Positions 1 through 9,347 of a DNA stretch of 44,913 nucleotides are shown here, in pieces. Location of the stretch: contig NZ_BADD01000614.1 in NCBI RefSeq assembly GCF_000333455.1, forward strand, positions 16 through 44,928, written 5' to 3'. Position numbers and translations under genes: made by a program. Within the stretch, counting starts at the first letter, position 1. The number at the start of each line of letters is the position of its first letter. The notes under the pieces were generated by a model. The model saw only the letters and a program-made list of their open reading frames with translations. It had not been told where the DNA came from and did no database searches. Origin of the DNA: Rhodopseudomonas sp. B29. Lineage in GTDB: Bacteria > Pseudomonadota > Alphaproteobacteria > Rhizobiales > Xanthobacteraceae.

Positions 1-163
1 ATGCTCGGCCTCGGCCACCTGACTGTCGTCCGCACTGGCGTGGAAGACGGTCGTGGCGGATAAAGCGGCTGGCGCAACCTCGGCGCAGTTCACAGATCGG
101 CCGCGGATCGACTAGTCTGCGGCGCCATTCCGCATTTCACCAACACTGGAGATCGTCCCCGCG
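1..163. other. left-edge stretch without a recognisable gene
   Basis: Frame 1 from base 1 is open for 20 codons and stops at TAA 61-63, so this could be the last residues of a gene entering from the left, but the peptide is not recognisable. The remaining 100 bases before yicC hold no convincing promoter hexamers by eye. A minus-strand open frame that reaches in from yicC is only its shadow. Confidence 0.3.
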
Positions 164-1051
164 ATGTCGTTGTCGAGCATGACCGGATTTGCGCGCAGCC
201 ACGGTGACAGCGGCCCCTACACGTTCGATTGGGAGCTCAAGTCGGTGAACGCCAAGGGCTTCGACTTCCGCACCCGACTGCCCCAAGGCTGGGACGACGT
301 CGAGGCGGTGGTACGCAAGCGTGCGACCGATGCGCTGTCGCGCGGCACCGTCTACGCCAACCTCACGGTCAAGCGCGTCAACGCGCAGCAGGTCATCAGG
401 ATCAACGATGACGTGCTCTCCGCAGTCGTCAAGGTCGCCGGCCAGCTCGCCAGCCGGATCGACGCGGTAGCACCTAGCATCGACGGCCTGATGAGCATCA
501 AGGGCGTTATCGAAGTCGTCGAGCCGGACGCCGACGAGGACGAGGAGAAAGCCGCACGCGCCGCTGTCGAGGCGGGCTTCTCGCAGGCGCTGCAGAGCCT
601 GATCGAGATGCGCAAGCGTGAAGGCGAAACGTTGCGTGGTTTGCTGCTGCAGCGGCTCGACGAACTGGAGACGCTGAGCGCCAGGGCCGAGGCAGCGCCT
701 GGCCGCAAGCCCGAAGCCATCAAGGCGCGACTCGCCGAACAGATCGCAGCGCTGCTCGATACGTCGGACCGCTTCGATCAGGATCGGCTGCATCAGGAGG
801 CGATCATGATCGCCACCAAGGCCGATATCCGCGAAGAGCTCGACCGCATCGCCTCGCATATCGCGCAGGCCCGCGAGATGCTCGGCAAGGGCGGCGCGGT
901 CGGCCGCCGTCTCGATTTTCTGGCGCAGGAGTTCAACCGCGAGGTCAACACCTGCTGCTCGAAGTCGATCGATCTCGAATTGACCAATGCGGGGCTCGCG
1001 ATGAAGAACGTCGTCGAACAGTTTCGCGAGCAGGTTCAGAATCTCGAATGA
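164..1051 (+). CDS. yicC: YicC/YloC-family endoribonuclease
   Basis: This is a 295-residue protein of the YicC/YloC family, cytoplasmic proteins now described as endoribonucleases that act on small and structured RNAs. The N-terminus carries the family signature MTGFARS (residues 6-12). The C-terminus carries the conserved block with EFNREVNT followed by SKS, rich in charged residues. Length is normal for the family. The ATG at 164 comes directly before the signature, so the start is well fixed. Its stop overlaps the start of gmk as ATGA, so the two genes are translationally coupled; yicC-gmk adjacency is common in alphaproteobacteria. The family is sure; the precise RNA targets are not visible from sequence. 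Confidence 0.95.
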   Translation: MSLSSMTGFARSHGDSGPYTFDWELKSVNAKGFDFRTRLPQGWDDVEAVVRKRATDALSRGTVYANLTVKRVNAQQVIRINDDVLSAVVKVAGQLASRIDAVAPSIDGLMSIKGVIEVVEPDADEDEEKAARAAVEAGFSQALQSLIEMRKREGETLRGLLLQRLDELETLSARAEAAPGRKPEAIKARLAEQIAALLDTSDRFDQDRLHQEAIMIATKADIREELDRIASHIAQAREMLGKGGAVGRRLDFLAQEFNREVNTCCSKSIDLELTNAGLAMKNVVEQFREQVQNLE

Positions 1052-1713
1052 GCAGCAGTGGCAATGCAGGGGGCTTCAACGGCGTCGAGCGTCGCGGCCT
1101 GATGTTCGTGCTGTCGTCGCCGTCCGGCGCCGGCAAGACGACGCTGTCGCGCATGCTGGTCAAGGAGACCGCCGGGCTACAGATGTCGGTGTCGGCGACG
1201 ACGCGGCCAATGCGTCCGGGCGAGATCGAAGGCAGCGATTACTACTTCGTCGACCGGCCGAAATTCGACGCCATGGTGGCTGCCGGCGAATTCCTCGAAT
1301 GGGCCAACGTGTTCGACAATTGCTACGGCACGCCGCGCGCGCCTGTCGAAGCGGCACTGTCTGCCGGTCGTGACGTGCTGTTCGATATCGATTGGCAGGG
1401 CACGCAGCAGCTGCGTAGCCATGCCCCGAACGACGTCGTCAGCGTGTTCGTGCTGCCGCCCTCGGTGCAGGCGCTGGAGCACAGACTTCACACCCGCGCC
1501 CAGGATTCCGACGAAGTGATCCACGGCCGGATGAAGAAGGCCGGCGACGAGATGAGTCACTACGACGCTTACGACTACATCGTCGTCAACGACAATGTGG
1601 GCGTCGCCTACGAGTCCGTCAAAGCGATCCTGCGTGCCGAACAGCTCAAGCGCGAGCGTCAGATCGGCATCGACGCTTTCGTCCGCGACATGCGCCGCGA
1701 ACTCGAGCGCTGA
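1048..1713 (+). CDS. gmk: guanylate kinase
   Basis: Guanylate kinase converts GMP and ATP to GDP and ADP in the cytoplasm, feeding GTP, dGTP and second-messenger pools. The 221-residue protein has the P-loop SSPSGAGKTTL (about residues 23-33), the GMP-binding segment SATTRPMRPGE with the following SDYYFV, and the conserved FDIDWQG block around residue 112. The first 15 or so residues before GLMFVLSSP are a short extension. The start ATG at 1048 overlaps the yicC stop by 4 bases. The next gene lies on the opposite strand, its stop 13 bases downstream. Family assignment is secure. Confidence 0.97.
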   Translation: MSSSGNAGGFNGVERRGLMFVLSSPSGAGKTTLSRMLVKETAGLQMSVSATTRPMRPGEIEGSDYYFVDRPKFDAMVAAGEFLEWANVFDNCYGTPRAPVEAALSAGRDVLFDIDWQGTQQLRSHAPNDVVSVFVLPPSVQALEHRLHTRAQDSDEVIHGRMKKAGDEMSHYDAYDYIVVNDNVGVAYESVKAILRAEQLKRERQIGIDAFVRDMRRELER

Positions 1714-1726
1714 TCGGTCGTTCGGA

Positions 1727-2672
1727 TCAGTTCGGATGATGGGCTGCTAAGCGGTCGTCGGTCTTGGCGCGCGCAAGCAGGTGCTCGATCTCGTCCGCAT
1801 TGTCCACGGCAGTCTGGTGCTGCCGCGCGGCCTGGATCCAGCGCGGCGGCTGACCAAGGTCCATCGGCGGCTCCGGTGCCGGATCGACGCCGGCATCGCC
1901 CCATATGTCGCGGCGGCCGCCGCGGCGCTGGACGGTCGGCTCCGAGCCACTGAACCGCACGATGCTGCAGATGGATCACGCCGGCCAGCGCCAGTGCGGC
2001 GAGCAGCGCGAGGATCAGTGTCGTGGTCGATTGTCCTGCAACGGCCGAGGCGCTGTCGGCGGAGGTGCGTGCCGCAGCTTCCTGTGCGCTGCTGCGCAAC
2101 TTGGCCGCGACCGCAGCTTCGCCCGTCTGTTGAGTGCCGGCAGCAGCATCGGACCAGCGCTGGTCGATCTGGCTGCTCGGGTTGGTCTGCACGGCGACCG
2201 GGCTGTCGTTCTGCATCGGTGCCGGAGGCGGGAAGGCAGGATCCGGAGCCGCAGTGGCTTCTGAGGGCTGAGATGATGTCTGAGCGGCCGGCGTTTCGAC
2301 TTCGGCCCGTGCATTGGCGACTGCGGGCTGCAGCGATGTTTCTGCCGATCGCGTAACTCGCGTTGCTGGCCGCCTCAGCGCTGCAGATGCGGCGGCAGGC
2401 TCGGCCGGAGCGGTTGCTGCCTCGGCTCCTGCGGCGCCCCCCGAGGCGTCAGCCGTCTCAGTTGGCGCGGCGGATTTGGCCGCAGCCTTCAAGTACCAGC
2501 AGTTCTTCTTGGCGACATGATCCGTGCGGTAGCGCCAATGACTGCCGGCTGGCGCCGCGCCCTTCGGTGCGGTGAGGCATTCTCCAGCCTGGGCGGAGCT
2601 GCCTGGAACCATCAGCGTCGCGGCAAGCGCAACGGATGCGGCCGACAGGAAGTACACGGCTTTGATCTGCAT
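1727..2672 (-). CDS. secreted/membrane-anchored hypothetical protein, disrupted by a single-base frameshift
   Basis: I do not recognise a function. The ATG at 2672 is preceded by GGGGA and opens a clear Sec signal peptide (MQIKAVYFLSAASVALA...). A short Cys-containing region follows (ECLTAPKGAAPAGSHWRYR, then KKNCWYLK), a pattern I associate with rhizobial hypothetical secreted proteins. Then comes a long Ala/Pro/Thr-rich stretch and a hydrophobic segment (TLILALLAALALAGVI). Immediately after that segment the reading frame breaks. Removing one base of the GG at 1973-1974 joins it to a frame that continues the hydrophobic run as ICSIVRFSG, then a polar tail ending at 1727. The repaired protein would be 314 residues, with an N-terminal signal, a periplasmic linker, one C-terminal membrane span and a cytoplasmic tail. 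As written, the frame runs on through low-complexity arginine-rich sequence into gmk. Confidence 0.6.
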
Positions 2673-2826
2673 AGCTGTCCCCAATCAAGCAACGACACAG
2701 CGCTGATCAGCGCGTTGTCGGCGCAGAATGGGGTCGCAATAAGCCGCAAATCCGGTCTGGTTGAGACAAGAATCGGGCCTGCCGCGCGGCTCGATGGAAC
2801 TCGTGCGGCAGGCGCTCGATGGTCGA

Positions 2827-3885
2827 TCAGTTGGTCAGCATGATGCGGCCGACGACCTTGCCGGCGCGCAGTTGGTCGATCCATTTCTGCGCGTCCTGCA
2901 TCGGCTCTTCCTTCATCGGCGTCGGCTTGACCTTGCCGGCGCGCGCCAAGGCGAGCAATTCCTTGGTTTCCTCGAGCGTGCCGACCATGAAACCCTCGAC
3001 GGTCATGCGCTTGTAGATCCACTGCACCATCGGCAGCGAGAACTGTCCGCCCATCAGGCCCGACACCACGATCTTGCCGCCCCGCGCGACAGTCGAGACC
3101 GCGAAGTTCATCGACTTGTCGTTGCCGGCGAAATCGACGACGCCGTCGAAGCCGCCGTCGGTCTCCTTGAAGATGCGCTTGGCGACGTCGGGCTCGGACG
3201 GGTCATAGGCGACGGCCGCACCGTTCTTGAGTGCGGTCTCGCGCGCCGCGGCACTTAGGTCGGCGACGGCGATCGGCTGCTTGAACATCGCCTGCGCCAG
3301 CGACAGGCCCATCATGCCGACGCCGCCGAGGCCGATCAGCAGCAGGTTGCGCTGGCGCGGCCGATCGATCAGACGCTTCAGTGCGCCATAGGCGGTGATG
3401 CCCGAGCACATCAGCGTCGCGGCGACGTTGGTCGGCAGCGGATCGTAGTCGAGCAGGTACTTGGCATCCGGCACCAGCACATGGGTCGCGAAGCCGCCGT
3501 CGATCGAGACGCCGAGGAAGCGGTTTTTGGCACACAGATTCTCGTCGCCGGCCAGGCAGTCGCGGCACTTGCCGCAGCCGATCCAGGGAAACACCGCCTT
3601 CTTGGTGCCGATCAATTCCTTCGGCGCGTCGGGGCCGACTTCAGCGACGACGCCGGCGATCTCATGGCCGAGCGTAAAGGGCAGCGTCATGCCACGCGTG
3701 GTGTCGAGCTTCTTGCCGCCGCCGAGATCGGCGTAGCCGTCCTGGATGTGCAGGTCGGAATGGCACAGCCCGCAGCGTTCGATCCTGACCAGTACTTCGC
3801 GGCCCTGCGGCTTGGGCGCGTCGATGATGGTTTCGCACAAAGGCGCGTCGAACTTGACCAGAGACTGGCGACGCATCTGCGTCAT
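2827..3885 (-). CDS. zinc-dependent alcohol dehydrogenase (MDR superfamily)
   Basis: This is a 352-residue medium-chain dehydrogenase/reductase that oxidises an alcohol or reduces an aldehyde with NAD(P). It keeps the catalytic zinc ligands C38 (in CGLCHSD) and H73-E74 (GHE). It also has the four structural-zinc cysteines C104, C107, C110 and C118 in GCGKCRDCLAGDENLC, and the nucleotide-binding glycine motif GLGGVG (185-190). The start ATG at 3885 has AGGGAG a few bases upstream. It lies 15 bases downstream of rsmA and may be the last gene of the lptF-to-rsmA run. The substrate cannot be told from sequence. Confidence 0.9.
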   Translation of the reverse strand: MTQMRRQSLVKFDAPLCETIIDAPKPQGREVLVRIERCGLCHSDLHIQDGYADLGGGKKLDTTRGMTLPFTLGHEIAGVVAEVGPDAPKELIGTKKAVFPWIGCGKCRDCLAGDENLCAKNRFLGVSIDGGFATHVLVPDAKYLLDYDPLPTNVAATLMCSGITAYGALKRLIDRPRQRNLLLIGLGGVGMMGLSLAQAMFKQPIAVADLSAAARETALKNGAAVAYDPSEPDVAKRIFKETDGGFDGVVDFAGNDKSMNFAVSTVARGGKIVVSGLMGGQFSLPMVQWIYKRMTVEGFMVGTLEETKELLALARAGKVKPTPMKEEPMQDAQKWIDQLRAGKVVGRIMLTN

Positions 3886-3900
3886 GGCGGGCTCTCCCTT

Positions 3901-4764
3901 TCAGGCGATTGTTGTTGTGTTCCGTATATCGATCAATTCATTGGCCATGGCAACAAAGCCCGCCACCGGCACCGTCTCGGCGCGCCGCGCCGGATCGATG
4001 CCGGCCGCGGCTGCGAGCCGCGCCGGATCGACGCCGAGCGATTTCAGGCTCTGCCGCAGCATCTTCCTGCGCTGCCCGAACGCCGCCGCGGCGACCTGTT
4101 CGAGCGCGCTGCGATCACACGCCAACGGATTTGCGCGCGGCACGAGCCGTACCACTGACGAGGTCACCTTCGGCGGCGGCACGAAGGCCGACGGTGCGAT
4201 GTCGAACAGCATCTGCGTCTCGGCGCGCCAGTTCGACAGCACCGCCAGCCGGCCGTAGGCATCGTCGTCCTCGCGCGCGACGATCCGCTGCGCCACCTCG
4301 CGTTGAAACATCAGCACCATGGCGTCGTACCAGGGCGGCCATGGTTCAGTGCACAGCCAGCCGATGAGCAGCGGCGTGGCGATATTGTAGGGCAAGTTGG
4401 CGACGATCTTGGCGCGCTCGCCGGCGAGCAGCGGCCTCGGATCGAATTCCATCGCATCGGCCGAAATCACCTCGAGCCGCCCCGGATAGTGCGCAGCGAT
4501 TTCCGCCAGCGCGCCGAGCGCACGCTCGTCGCGCTCGATGGCAATCACGCGCCGAGCTCCGAGAGCCAGCAAAGCGCGCGTGAGGCCGCCGGGGCCGGGG
4601 CCGATCTCCACCACGGTGCATTGGTCGAGAGGCCCGGCGGCACGGGCGATGCGCGCGGTGAGATTGAGATCGAGCAGGAAGTTCTGGCCGAGCGATTTCT
4701 TGGCGGCGAGATCGTGGCGCCTGATCACGTCGCGCAGCGGCGGTAGATCGTCGATCGCGCTCAT
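3901..4764 (-). CDS. rsmA: 16S rRNA (adenine1518-N6/adenine1519-N6)-dimethyltransferase
   Basis: RsmA (KsgA) dimethylates two adjacent adenines near the 3' end of 16S rRNA during late 30S assembly, using S-adenosylmethionine; its loss gives kasugamycin resistance. The 287-residue protein has the family opening [10 protein letters not shown] (23-32), SAM motif [12 protein letters not shown] (52-62) and the catalytic NLPY motif (123-126). I start it at ATG 4764, which overlaps the pdxA stop as ATGA; the longer open frame upstream is only a pdxA shadow. The pdxA-rsmA order matches the enterobacterial lptD-surA-pdxA-rsmA operon. Confidence 0.96.
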   Translation of the reverse strand: MSAIDDLPPLRDVIRRHDLAAKKSLGQNFLLDLNLTARIARAAGPLDQCTVVEIGPGPGGLTRALLALGARRVIAIERDERALGALAEIAAHYPGRLEVISADAMEFDPRPLLAGERAKIVANLPYNIATPLLIGWLCTEPWPPWYDAMVLMFQREVAQRIVAREDDDAYGRLAVLSNWRAETQMLFDIAPSAFVPPPKVTSSVVRLVPRANPLACDRSALEQVAAAAFGQRRKMLRQSLKSLGVDPARLAAAAGIDPARRAETVPVAGFVAMANELIDIRNTTTIA

Positions 4765-5765
4765 GCAGTTTGCGCTGATGCCATGCGCGCCGCGAGCTTG
4801 AGCGCCGCGATCAGGCTGGACGGATCGGCCCGGCCGGTGCCGGCGATATCGAAGGCCGTGCCGTGATCGGGCGACGTGCGTACGAACGGCAGACCGAGCG
4901 TGACATTGACGCCCTGGTCGAACGCGATGGTCTTGATCGGGATCAGCGCCTGATCGTGATACATGCAAATCGCGCAGTCGTAGGTCTTCCGTGCGGCGGC
5001 ATGAAACATCGTGTCGGCCGGCAGGGGGCCGCGGGCGGCGATGCCTTCGCTGACGAGCTGCGCGACTGCGGGCGCGACGATGGCACGGTCCTCGCTGCCG
5101 AGCGTCCCGTCCTCGCCGGCGTGCGGATTGAGGCCGGCGATCGCCAGCCGCGGCCGGGCGATGCCGAAGCGGCGCTGCAAGTCGGCGACGACGATCCGCG
5201 CGGTCGAGACGATCATTTCGGTCGTGAGCTGAGCGATCGCGTCGCGTAGCGCGACATGGATCGTCACCGGCACGACAGCGAGTTCTTCGCACCACAGCAT
5301 CATGACTGGCTGCGGCGTCACGCCGCCCTGGCGCGCCAGTTCGGCGAGGAATTCGGTGTGGCCGGGATGCTTGAAGCCGGCCTTGTAGAGCACGCTCTTG
5401 GCGATGGGATTGGTGACGACCGCGCTGGCGCGTCCGGCCTCGACATCCGCGACGGCTTGCGTGATCGCAGCGATCGCAGCGGGTGCGCTGGTCGCGTCGG
5501 GCTGGCCGGGTTCGGCGGTCGTGCTGACGCCAGTGGAGACGACCGGCAGCGCATCGGCAAAGGTGCGCTCGGCGTCCGCGGCTGTGACCTCCGCCAGATC
5601 GATGTCGATCAGCAGCGCACTCGCGCGCCGGCGCAGGCAGGTGAGGTCGCCGAGCAGATAGAAAGGCGGCAGTCCCAGTTCGTGACGCCGCAGCCAGGCT
5701 GCGAGCGCGATATCCGGACCGATCCCCGCCGGCTCACCAAGCGTCAGGGCCAGTGGTTTTTCCAT
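4761..5765 (-). CDS. pdxA: 4-hydroxythreonine-4-phosphate dehydrogenase
   Basis: PdxA oxidises 4-phosphohydroxy-L-threonine with NAD in the DXP-dependent route to pyridoxal phosphate. The 334-residue protein opens with [13 protein letters not shown]. It has the metal-binding histidines expected of the family, in [10 protein letters not shown], in PVTIHVAL and in [11 protein letters not shown], and the substrate loop NPHAGEDG. Length is standard. The stop overlaps the rsmA start by 4 bases and surA ends 61 bases upstream, consistent with one transcription unit. The family is secure. Confidence 0.96.
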   Translation of the reverse strand: MEKPLALTLGEPAGIGPDIALAAWLRRHELGLPPFYLLGDLTCLRRRASALLIDIDLAEVTAADAERTFADALPVVSTGVSTTAEPGQPDATSAPAAIAAITQAVADVEAGRASAVVTNPIAKSVLYKAGFKHPGHTEFLAELARQGGVTPQPVMMLWCEELAVVPVTIHVALRDAIAQLTTEMIVSTARIVVADLQRRFGIARPRLAIAGLNPHAGEDGTLGSEDRAIVAPAVAQLVSEGIAARGPLPADTMFHAAARKTYDCAICMYHDQALIPIKTIAFDQGVNVTLGLPFVRTSPDHGTAFDIAGTGRADPSSLIAALKLAARMASAQTA

Positions 5766-5826
5766 CTCGGGAGGTCCTGACGTGATGAAGCACCTGGCAG
5801 CGGTCGGCGCTCGGCGGGCGGCGAGG

Positions 5827-6765
5827 CTACTTCGCGCCCGAGCGATATTCGATCATCGCGGCTTTGCGGATTTCCTGCAGATACGCGTTCGACTTCGCCT
5901 GGAATTTGTCGGCGAACATCTTCTCGCGGATCTCACGCTTCTTCGGGGTGTCGGCTGTGGTCGGCGTGCGCGAGCACAGTGCCACCATTTCCAAACCCTG
6001 CTTCGTGACTTCGGGTGCCGTCAGATGACCGACGGGGGTCTTGTCGAGCACCTCGCGCAGGGCGGGGGGCAGGTCGGCAGAGGTCTTGACGACGGTGGCA
6101 CGAATGGCGGCGTTCGGCATCGACTTGAACAGGCGATCGGCCTCCTCACAAGTCTGCACGCGACCGCGCAGCATCTCGGCTTCCTTGCGCCGCGACTCCA
6201 TCGCTCCGTCGCCGGAGTTACGCGACACGATGAGCACCACCGGGCGGAGTCGATACTCGAAGCTCTCGGTCTCTTCCGGGTTGTTTGCACCACCGGCGCG
6301 CAGCTGCGCCTGGATGTCTTTCTCGCCGACCAGAAGGCTGTCCTTGAAACGGCCGCGCACCAGGCTGGTCCACACCATCTCGGCGCGGATGCGCTGTTTC
6401 AGCGTCTCCGGGCGGATGCCCTGCGCCCCGAGCATCTTGGTCATCTGGTCGGGAGTCATCCGCATCCGCGAACTCATGGTGGCGAAGGACTGATCGATGT
6501 CTGAGTCGCTCGGCGACACGCCGAATTTCTTCGCCTCTCGGATCTTCACCTTCTCGTCGATCAGCTCGTCGATGACCTGCTGCCGGCTCTGCTCCTTGTG
6601 CGAGAGCCGGTTCAGCTTGGCACGCTGCTCGATGTCGAACGTCGTGATCGGCTCGCCGTTGACCATCACGGCGACGCTTTGCGCGTGCGCGGCGGTGGGG
6701 ACGGCCGCAGCCATCAGCCAGCACAGCATCAAGCTCGGGAAGATCAGGGGAATCCTTGTCGTCAT
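5827..6765 (-). CDS. surA: periplasmic chaperone / peptidyl-prolyl isomerase SurA
   Basis: SurA escorts unfolded outer-membrane proteins, LptD among them in Enterobacteria, across the periplasm. I start it at ATG 6765 (MTTRIPLIF), which gives a good signal peptide cleaved after about residue 28 (TAAHA|QS). A SurA N-terminal domain follows (VNGEPITTFDIEQRAKL onward), and then one parvulin-type region around residues 170-280. At 312 residues it is shorter than E. coli SurA (428), which has two parvulin domains, as I would expect for alphaproteobacterial SurA. It sits between lptD (74 bases upstream) and pdxA. The open frame extends to 7008 in the ORF sense, but the extra residues are not signal-like. 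Confidence 0.92.
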   Translation of the reverse strand: MTTRIPLIFPSLMLCWLMAAAVPTAAHAQSVAVMVNGEPITTFDIEQRAKLNRLSHKEQSRQQVIDELIDEKVKIREAKKFGVSPSDSDIDQSFATMSSRMRMTPDQMTKMLGAQGIRPETLKQRIRAEMVWTSLVRGRFKDSLLVGEKDIQAQLRAGGANNPEETESFEYRLRPVVLIVSRNSGDGAMESRRKEAEMLRGRVQTCEEADRLFKSMPNAAIRATVVKTSADLPPALREVLDKTPVGHLTAPEVTKQGLEMVALCSRTPTTADTPKKREIREKMFADKFQAKSNAYLQEIRKAAMIEYRSGAK

Positions 6766-6839
6766 CGCTCGCCTTCGCCTCTCGCCCCCACGAGATTGGT
6801 TGTCGGATGTGCGGAGTTTGCGACCAACGAAAGATCGCA

Positions 6840-9347
6840 CTACTGGCCGATCAGGCCGTTCGACGCCCCCGACACGCTCTGCTGCATCGCCCCCATGCCG
6901 ATGGTCCGCAGCCCCAGCTGCAGCATGACGGAGTGGCTCAGCGTCGGCGTCGCGCCGTAATTGGTGTAGGAGTAGCCGGTGACGTAGTTCAGCGCCAGAA
7001 CGAAGCAATCGTCCACATAGCCGGCACCAACGATATACTGGTTGATGCGGTTCGCCTCAAGATCCCACCGCGCGCCGCCCGTCACCACCCAGTTCGACGC
7101 GACCTTCACGGAACCCGTCGTGAGGATGCCCTGGCGACGGGTGAGGAAGCCCAGATCCGGCTGTGCTGCGTAGCTGCCGTAGATCATGCTGATCGACCAG
7201 CGATTGAAATTGGCGCTGGCTTCGGCCTCGAAGCGCTGCACGTTCAGAGTTGCTTCGTCGAACCGCGCCCGTGTCGTGAACTTGTAGGTCGAATTCGGCG
7301 AGTAGGACACCCGTGCCACGTAGTCGGAGGCGGTGGTGGCGAGGCCCGAGTCGACGCCGGTGTTGGTCAGGTCGCGGACCGCGAAGGAGTTCAGGCCGAA
7401 CAGCTGGTAGGACTGCCCGAACAGCACGTTGACGGCGCCGCCCTGGTCGAACTGCGTGGTGGCCTGGACGCCGACATTGGCGCGGCCGCCGCCTTCGACG
7501 CGGTCGTAGCCGGAGAACTTGTCGACGCTGAACAGATTGCTGGTGTCGAACACCATGCTCTGCGCGTCTTCGTTCGGCAGCTTGCCGGCGTAAGACTCGT
7601 TGGGACGGATGATGACCTGAGCGATCGGCTCGATCGTCGTCGTGCCCCACGGCTGCACGTTGATGAACGGGTAGCGATATTCCAGGCCGACGGTCGGCAT
7701 CAGCCGAACCGTCTGGGTGTCGCCGGTCGGCAGATAGTTCGATACGCCCGGCTGATTGGAGATCGACGCGTCGATCGCATCGGCGCGGATCGAGGCGAAC
7801 GGCGTCCAGATCTGGCCGTAGGAGTCGGTGAACGACCGCCGCCACTGCGCCTCGGCGGTGACGCGGGTGTAGGTGCCCGGGATGCCGCGCAGCAGACAGT
7901 TCGACGGCATGCGTGCCAGCGGATCAGCCGAGGCGCTCAGGCAGAGGCCCGTGGTATTCGCGATCGTGTTGATCGGATCGAACTGGGCGTTCTGCCGGCT
8001 CAGGCTGGTCAGGTTGGTCTTGTAGCTGAATTCGCCGCCGAGAATGTCGTAATTCAGCGTCTTGTTGTAGTCGAGCACCGGGTGGATCACCGGGATCTGC
8101 GACTGCACGTCGGCGGCGGCCCAGCCGAGATAATAGATCGACCGGAGGTCGAAATAGGAGCGGTTGCCGACGCCGGTCAGATAGATCTGCGAGGTCGCTT
8201 CCTGGGTCTGGTTCAGGAACGTGCCGAAGCTGTCTTTGTACTGCGCCAGACGATAATCGACGAAGAAGGCGCGGTCGGACAGCAGCACGCCTTCCCAGCC
8301 CCACACCCATTTGTCGTTGAGCGCGAACTGGCCCTGGGTATCGACGCCGCCACGGAACTGACGGTCGCCCGGCTGGCCTGCGAAGGTCGACTGGCTGGCC
8401 TGATCGATTCCGTAGGCGCGGATCTGATAGGCGCCGTCGAGCAGCCGCTGGCGGAATTCACCCTGCAGCAGAACGCCCTGCTTGGTAGTGAAGCGCGGGG
8501 TGACCGTGAGATCGTAGTCCGGCGCTATCGCCCAATAGAACGGGGTTTCGAAGCCCGAGCCGAACGTCGTGTTGGTGGTGTAGAACGGCATCAGGAAGCC
8601 GGTCTTGCGCTTCACCGTCGGATCGGGCGTCGAGAAATACGGTAGATATGCCAGCGGAACGCCGAAGAATTCGAGCTGGGCGTTCTCGAAATAGAGCATC
8701 TTGTCGGTCTGGTCGTGGATGATCCGCGCACCCTTGACCTGCCATAGCGGCGGTTTCTTGGGGTTGTCGCGGCACGGCGCGCAGGCCGTGTACACGCCAT
8801 TCTGGAACACGTTATAGGCGCCGCCGGTGCGATCGGCGCGCGAGGCCGCGATGCGGGTGTCCTGCGCGGTGTCGACCCGCAGCGAGTCGACGAAGCCGTC
8901 GCGGTAATCGTCGCTGAGATCGAGCGAGTTCGCGTAGGTGATCTTGCCGTCCGCATCGGTCATGCGGACGTTGCCCTCGGCCCGCAGCCGCTTGGTCTTC
9001 TGATCGTAGACCAGCTGATCGGCTTCGACCGAGGTGCCGTTGTAATACATCTGCACGTTGCCGACCGCGGCGACGCGCTGATTGTTGTAATCGTAATTGA
9101 CCGTCGTGGCCTGCACCAGCATCTGGCCGTCATGGGCGCTGGGCGGCGGCTTCGGCCTCGGTGGGCGCGGATTGTAGGTGTAGCTCTGCGCCATCGCCGG
9201 CGGCGCGAACGCGCATGTCATCACGCCCGCTGTCGCCAGAGCGGCGAACGGCAGGATGCCGATAGACGCATACGTCCACTGGCGGCGCACCAATGTGCGC
9301 CACCGCGCGAACGGCAGCATGTAACGGAGGGCGGCGCTCACGGCCAC
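6840..9347 (-). CDS. lptD: LPS-assembly protein LptD (outer-membrane translocon)
   Basis: LptD forms the outer-membrane barrel that, with LptE, inserts lipopolysaccharide into the outer leaflet. The 835-residue protein has a long N-region, a hydrophobic signal segment ending near PPAMAQS, and a Pro-rich linker. Next comes the LptA/OstA-like jelly-roll domain (MLVQATTVNYDYNNQRVAAVGNVQ... in pieces), then a long beta-barrel domain with many aromatic, alternating strands. I choose GTG at 9347: AGGAGG lies at 9355-9360, 7 bases upstream. The start overlaps the last base of the lptG stop (TA|GTG). An internal ATG at 9320 is an alternative. Upstream genes are lptG and lptF, so the export pump and its outer-membrane gate are co-transcribed. 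Confidence 0.94.
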   Translation of the reverse strand: MAVSAALRYMLPFARWRTLVRRQWTYASIGILPFAALATAGVMTCAFAPPAMAQSYTYNPRPPRPKPPPSAHDGQMLVQATTVNYDYNNQRVAAVGNVQMYYNGTSVEADQLVYDQKTKRLRAEGNVRMTDADGKITYANSLDLSDDYRDGFVDSLRVDTAQDTRIAASRADRTGGAYNVFQNGVYTACAPCRDNPKKPPLWQVKGARIIHDQTDKMLYFENAQLEFFGVPLAYLPYFSTPDPTVKRKTGFLMPFYTTNTTFGSGFETPFYWAIAPDYDLTVTPRFTTKQGVLLQGEFRQRLLDGAYQIRAYGIDQASQSTFAGQPGDRQFRGGVDTQGQFALNDKWVWGWEGVLLSDRAFFVDYRLAQYKDSFGTFLNQTQEATSQIYLTGVGNRSYFDLRSIYYLGWAAADVQSQIPVIHPVLDYNKTLNYDILGGEFSYKTNLTSLSRQNAQFDPINTIANTTGLCLSASADPLARMPSNCLLRGIPGTYTRVTAEAQWRRSFTDSYGQIWTPFASIRADAIDASISNQPGVSNYLPTGDTQTVRLMPTVGLEYRYPFINVQPWGTTTIEPIAQVIIRPNESYAGKLPNEDAQSMVFDTSNLFSVDKFSGYDRVEGGGRANVGVQATTQFDQGGAVNVLFGQSYQLFGLNSFAVRDLTNTGVDSGLATTASDYVARVSYSPNSTYKFTTRARFDEATLNVQRFEAEASANFNRWSISMIYGSYAAQPDLGFLTRRQGILTTGSVKVASNWVVTGGARWDLEANRINQYIVGAGYVDDCFVLALNYVTGYSYTNYGATPTLSHSVMLQLGLRTIGMGAMQQSVSGASNGLIGQ

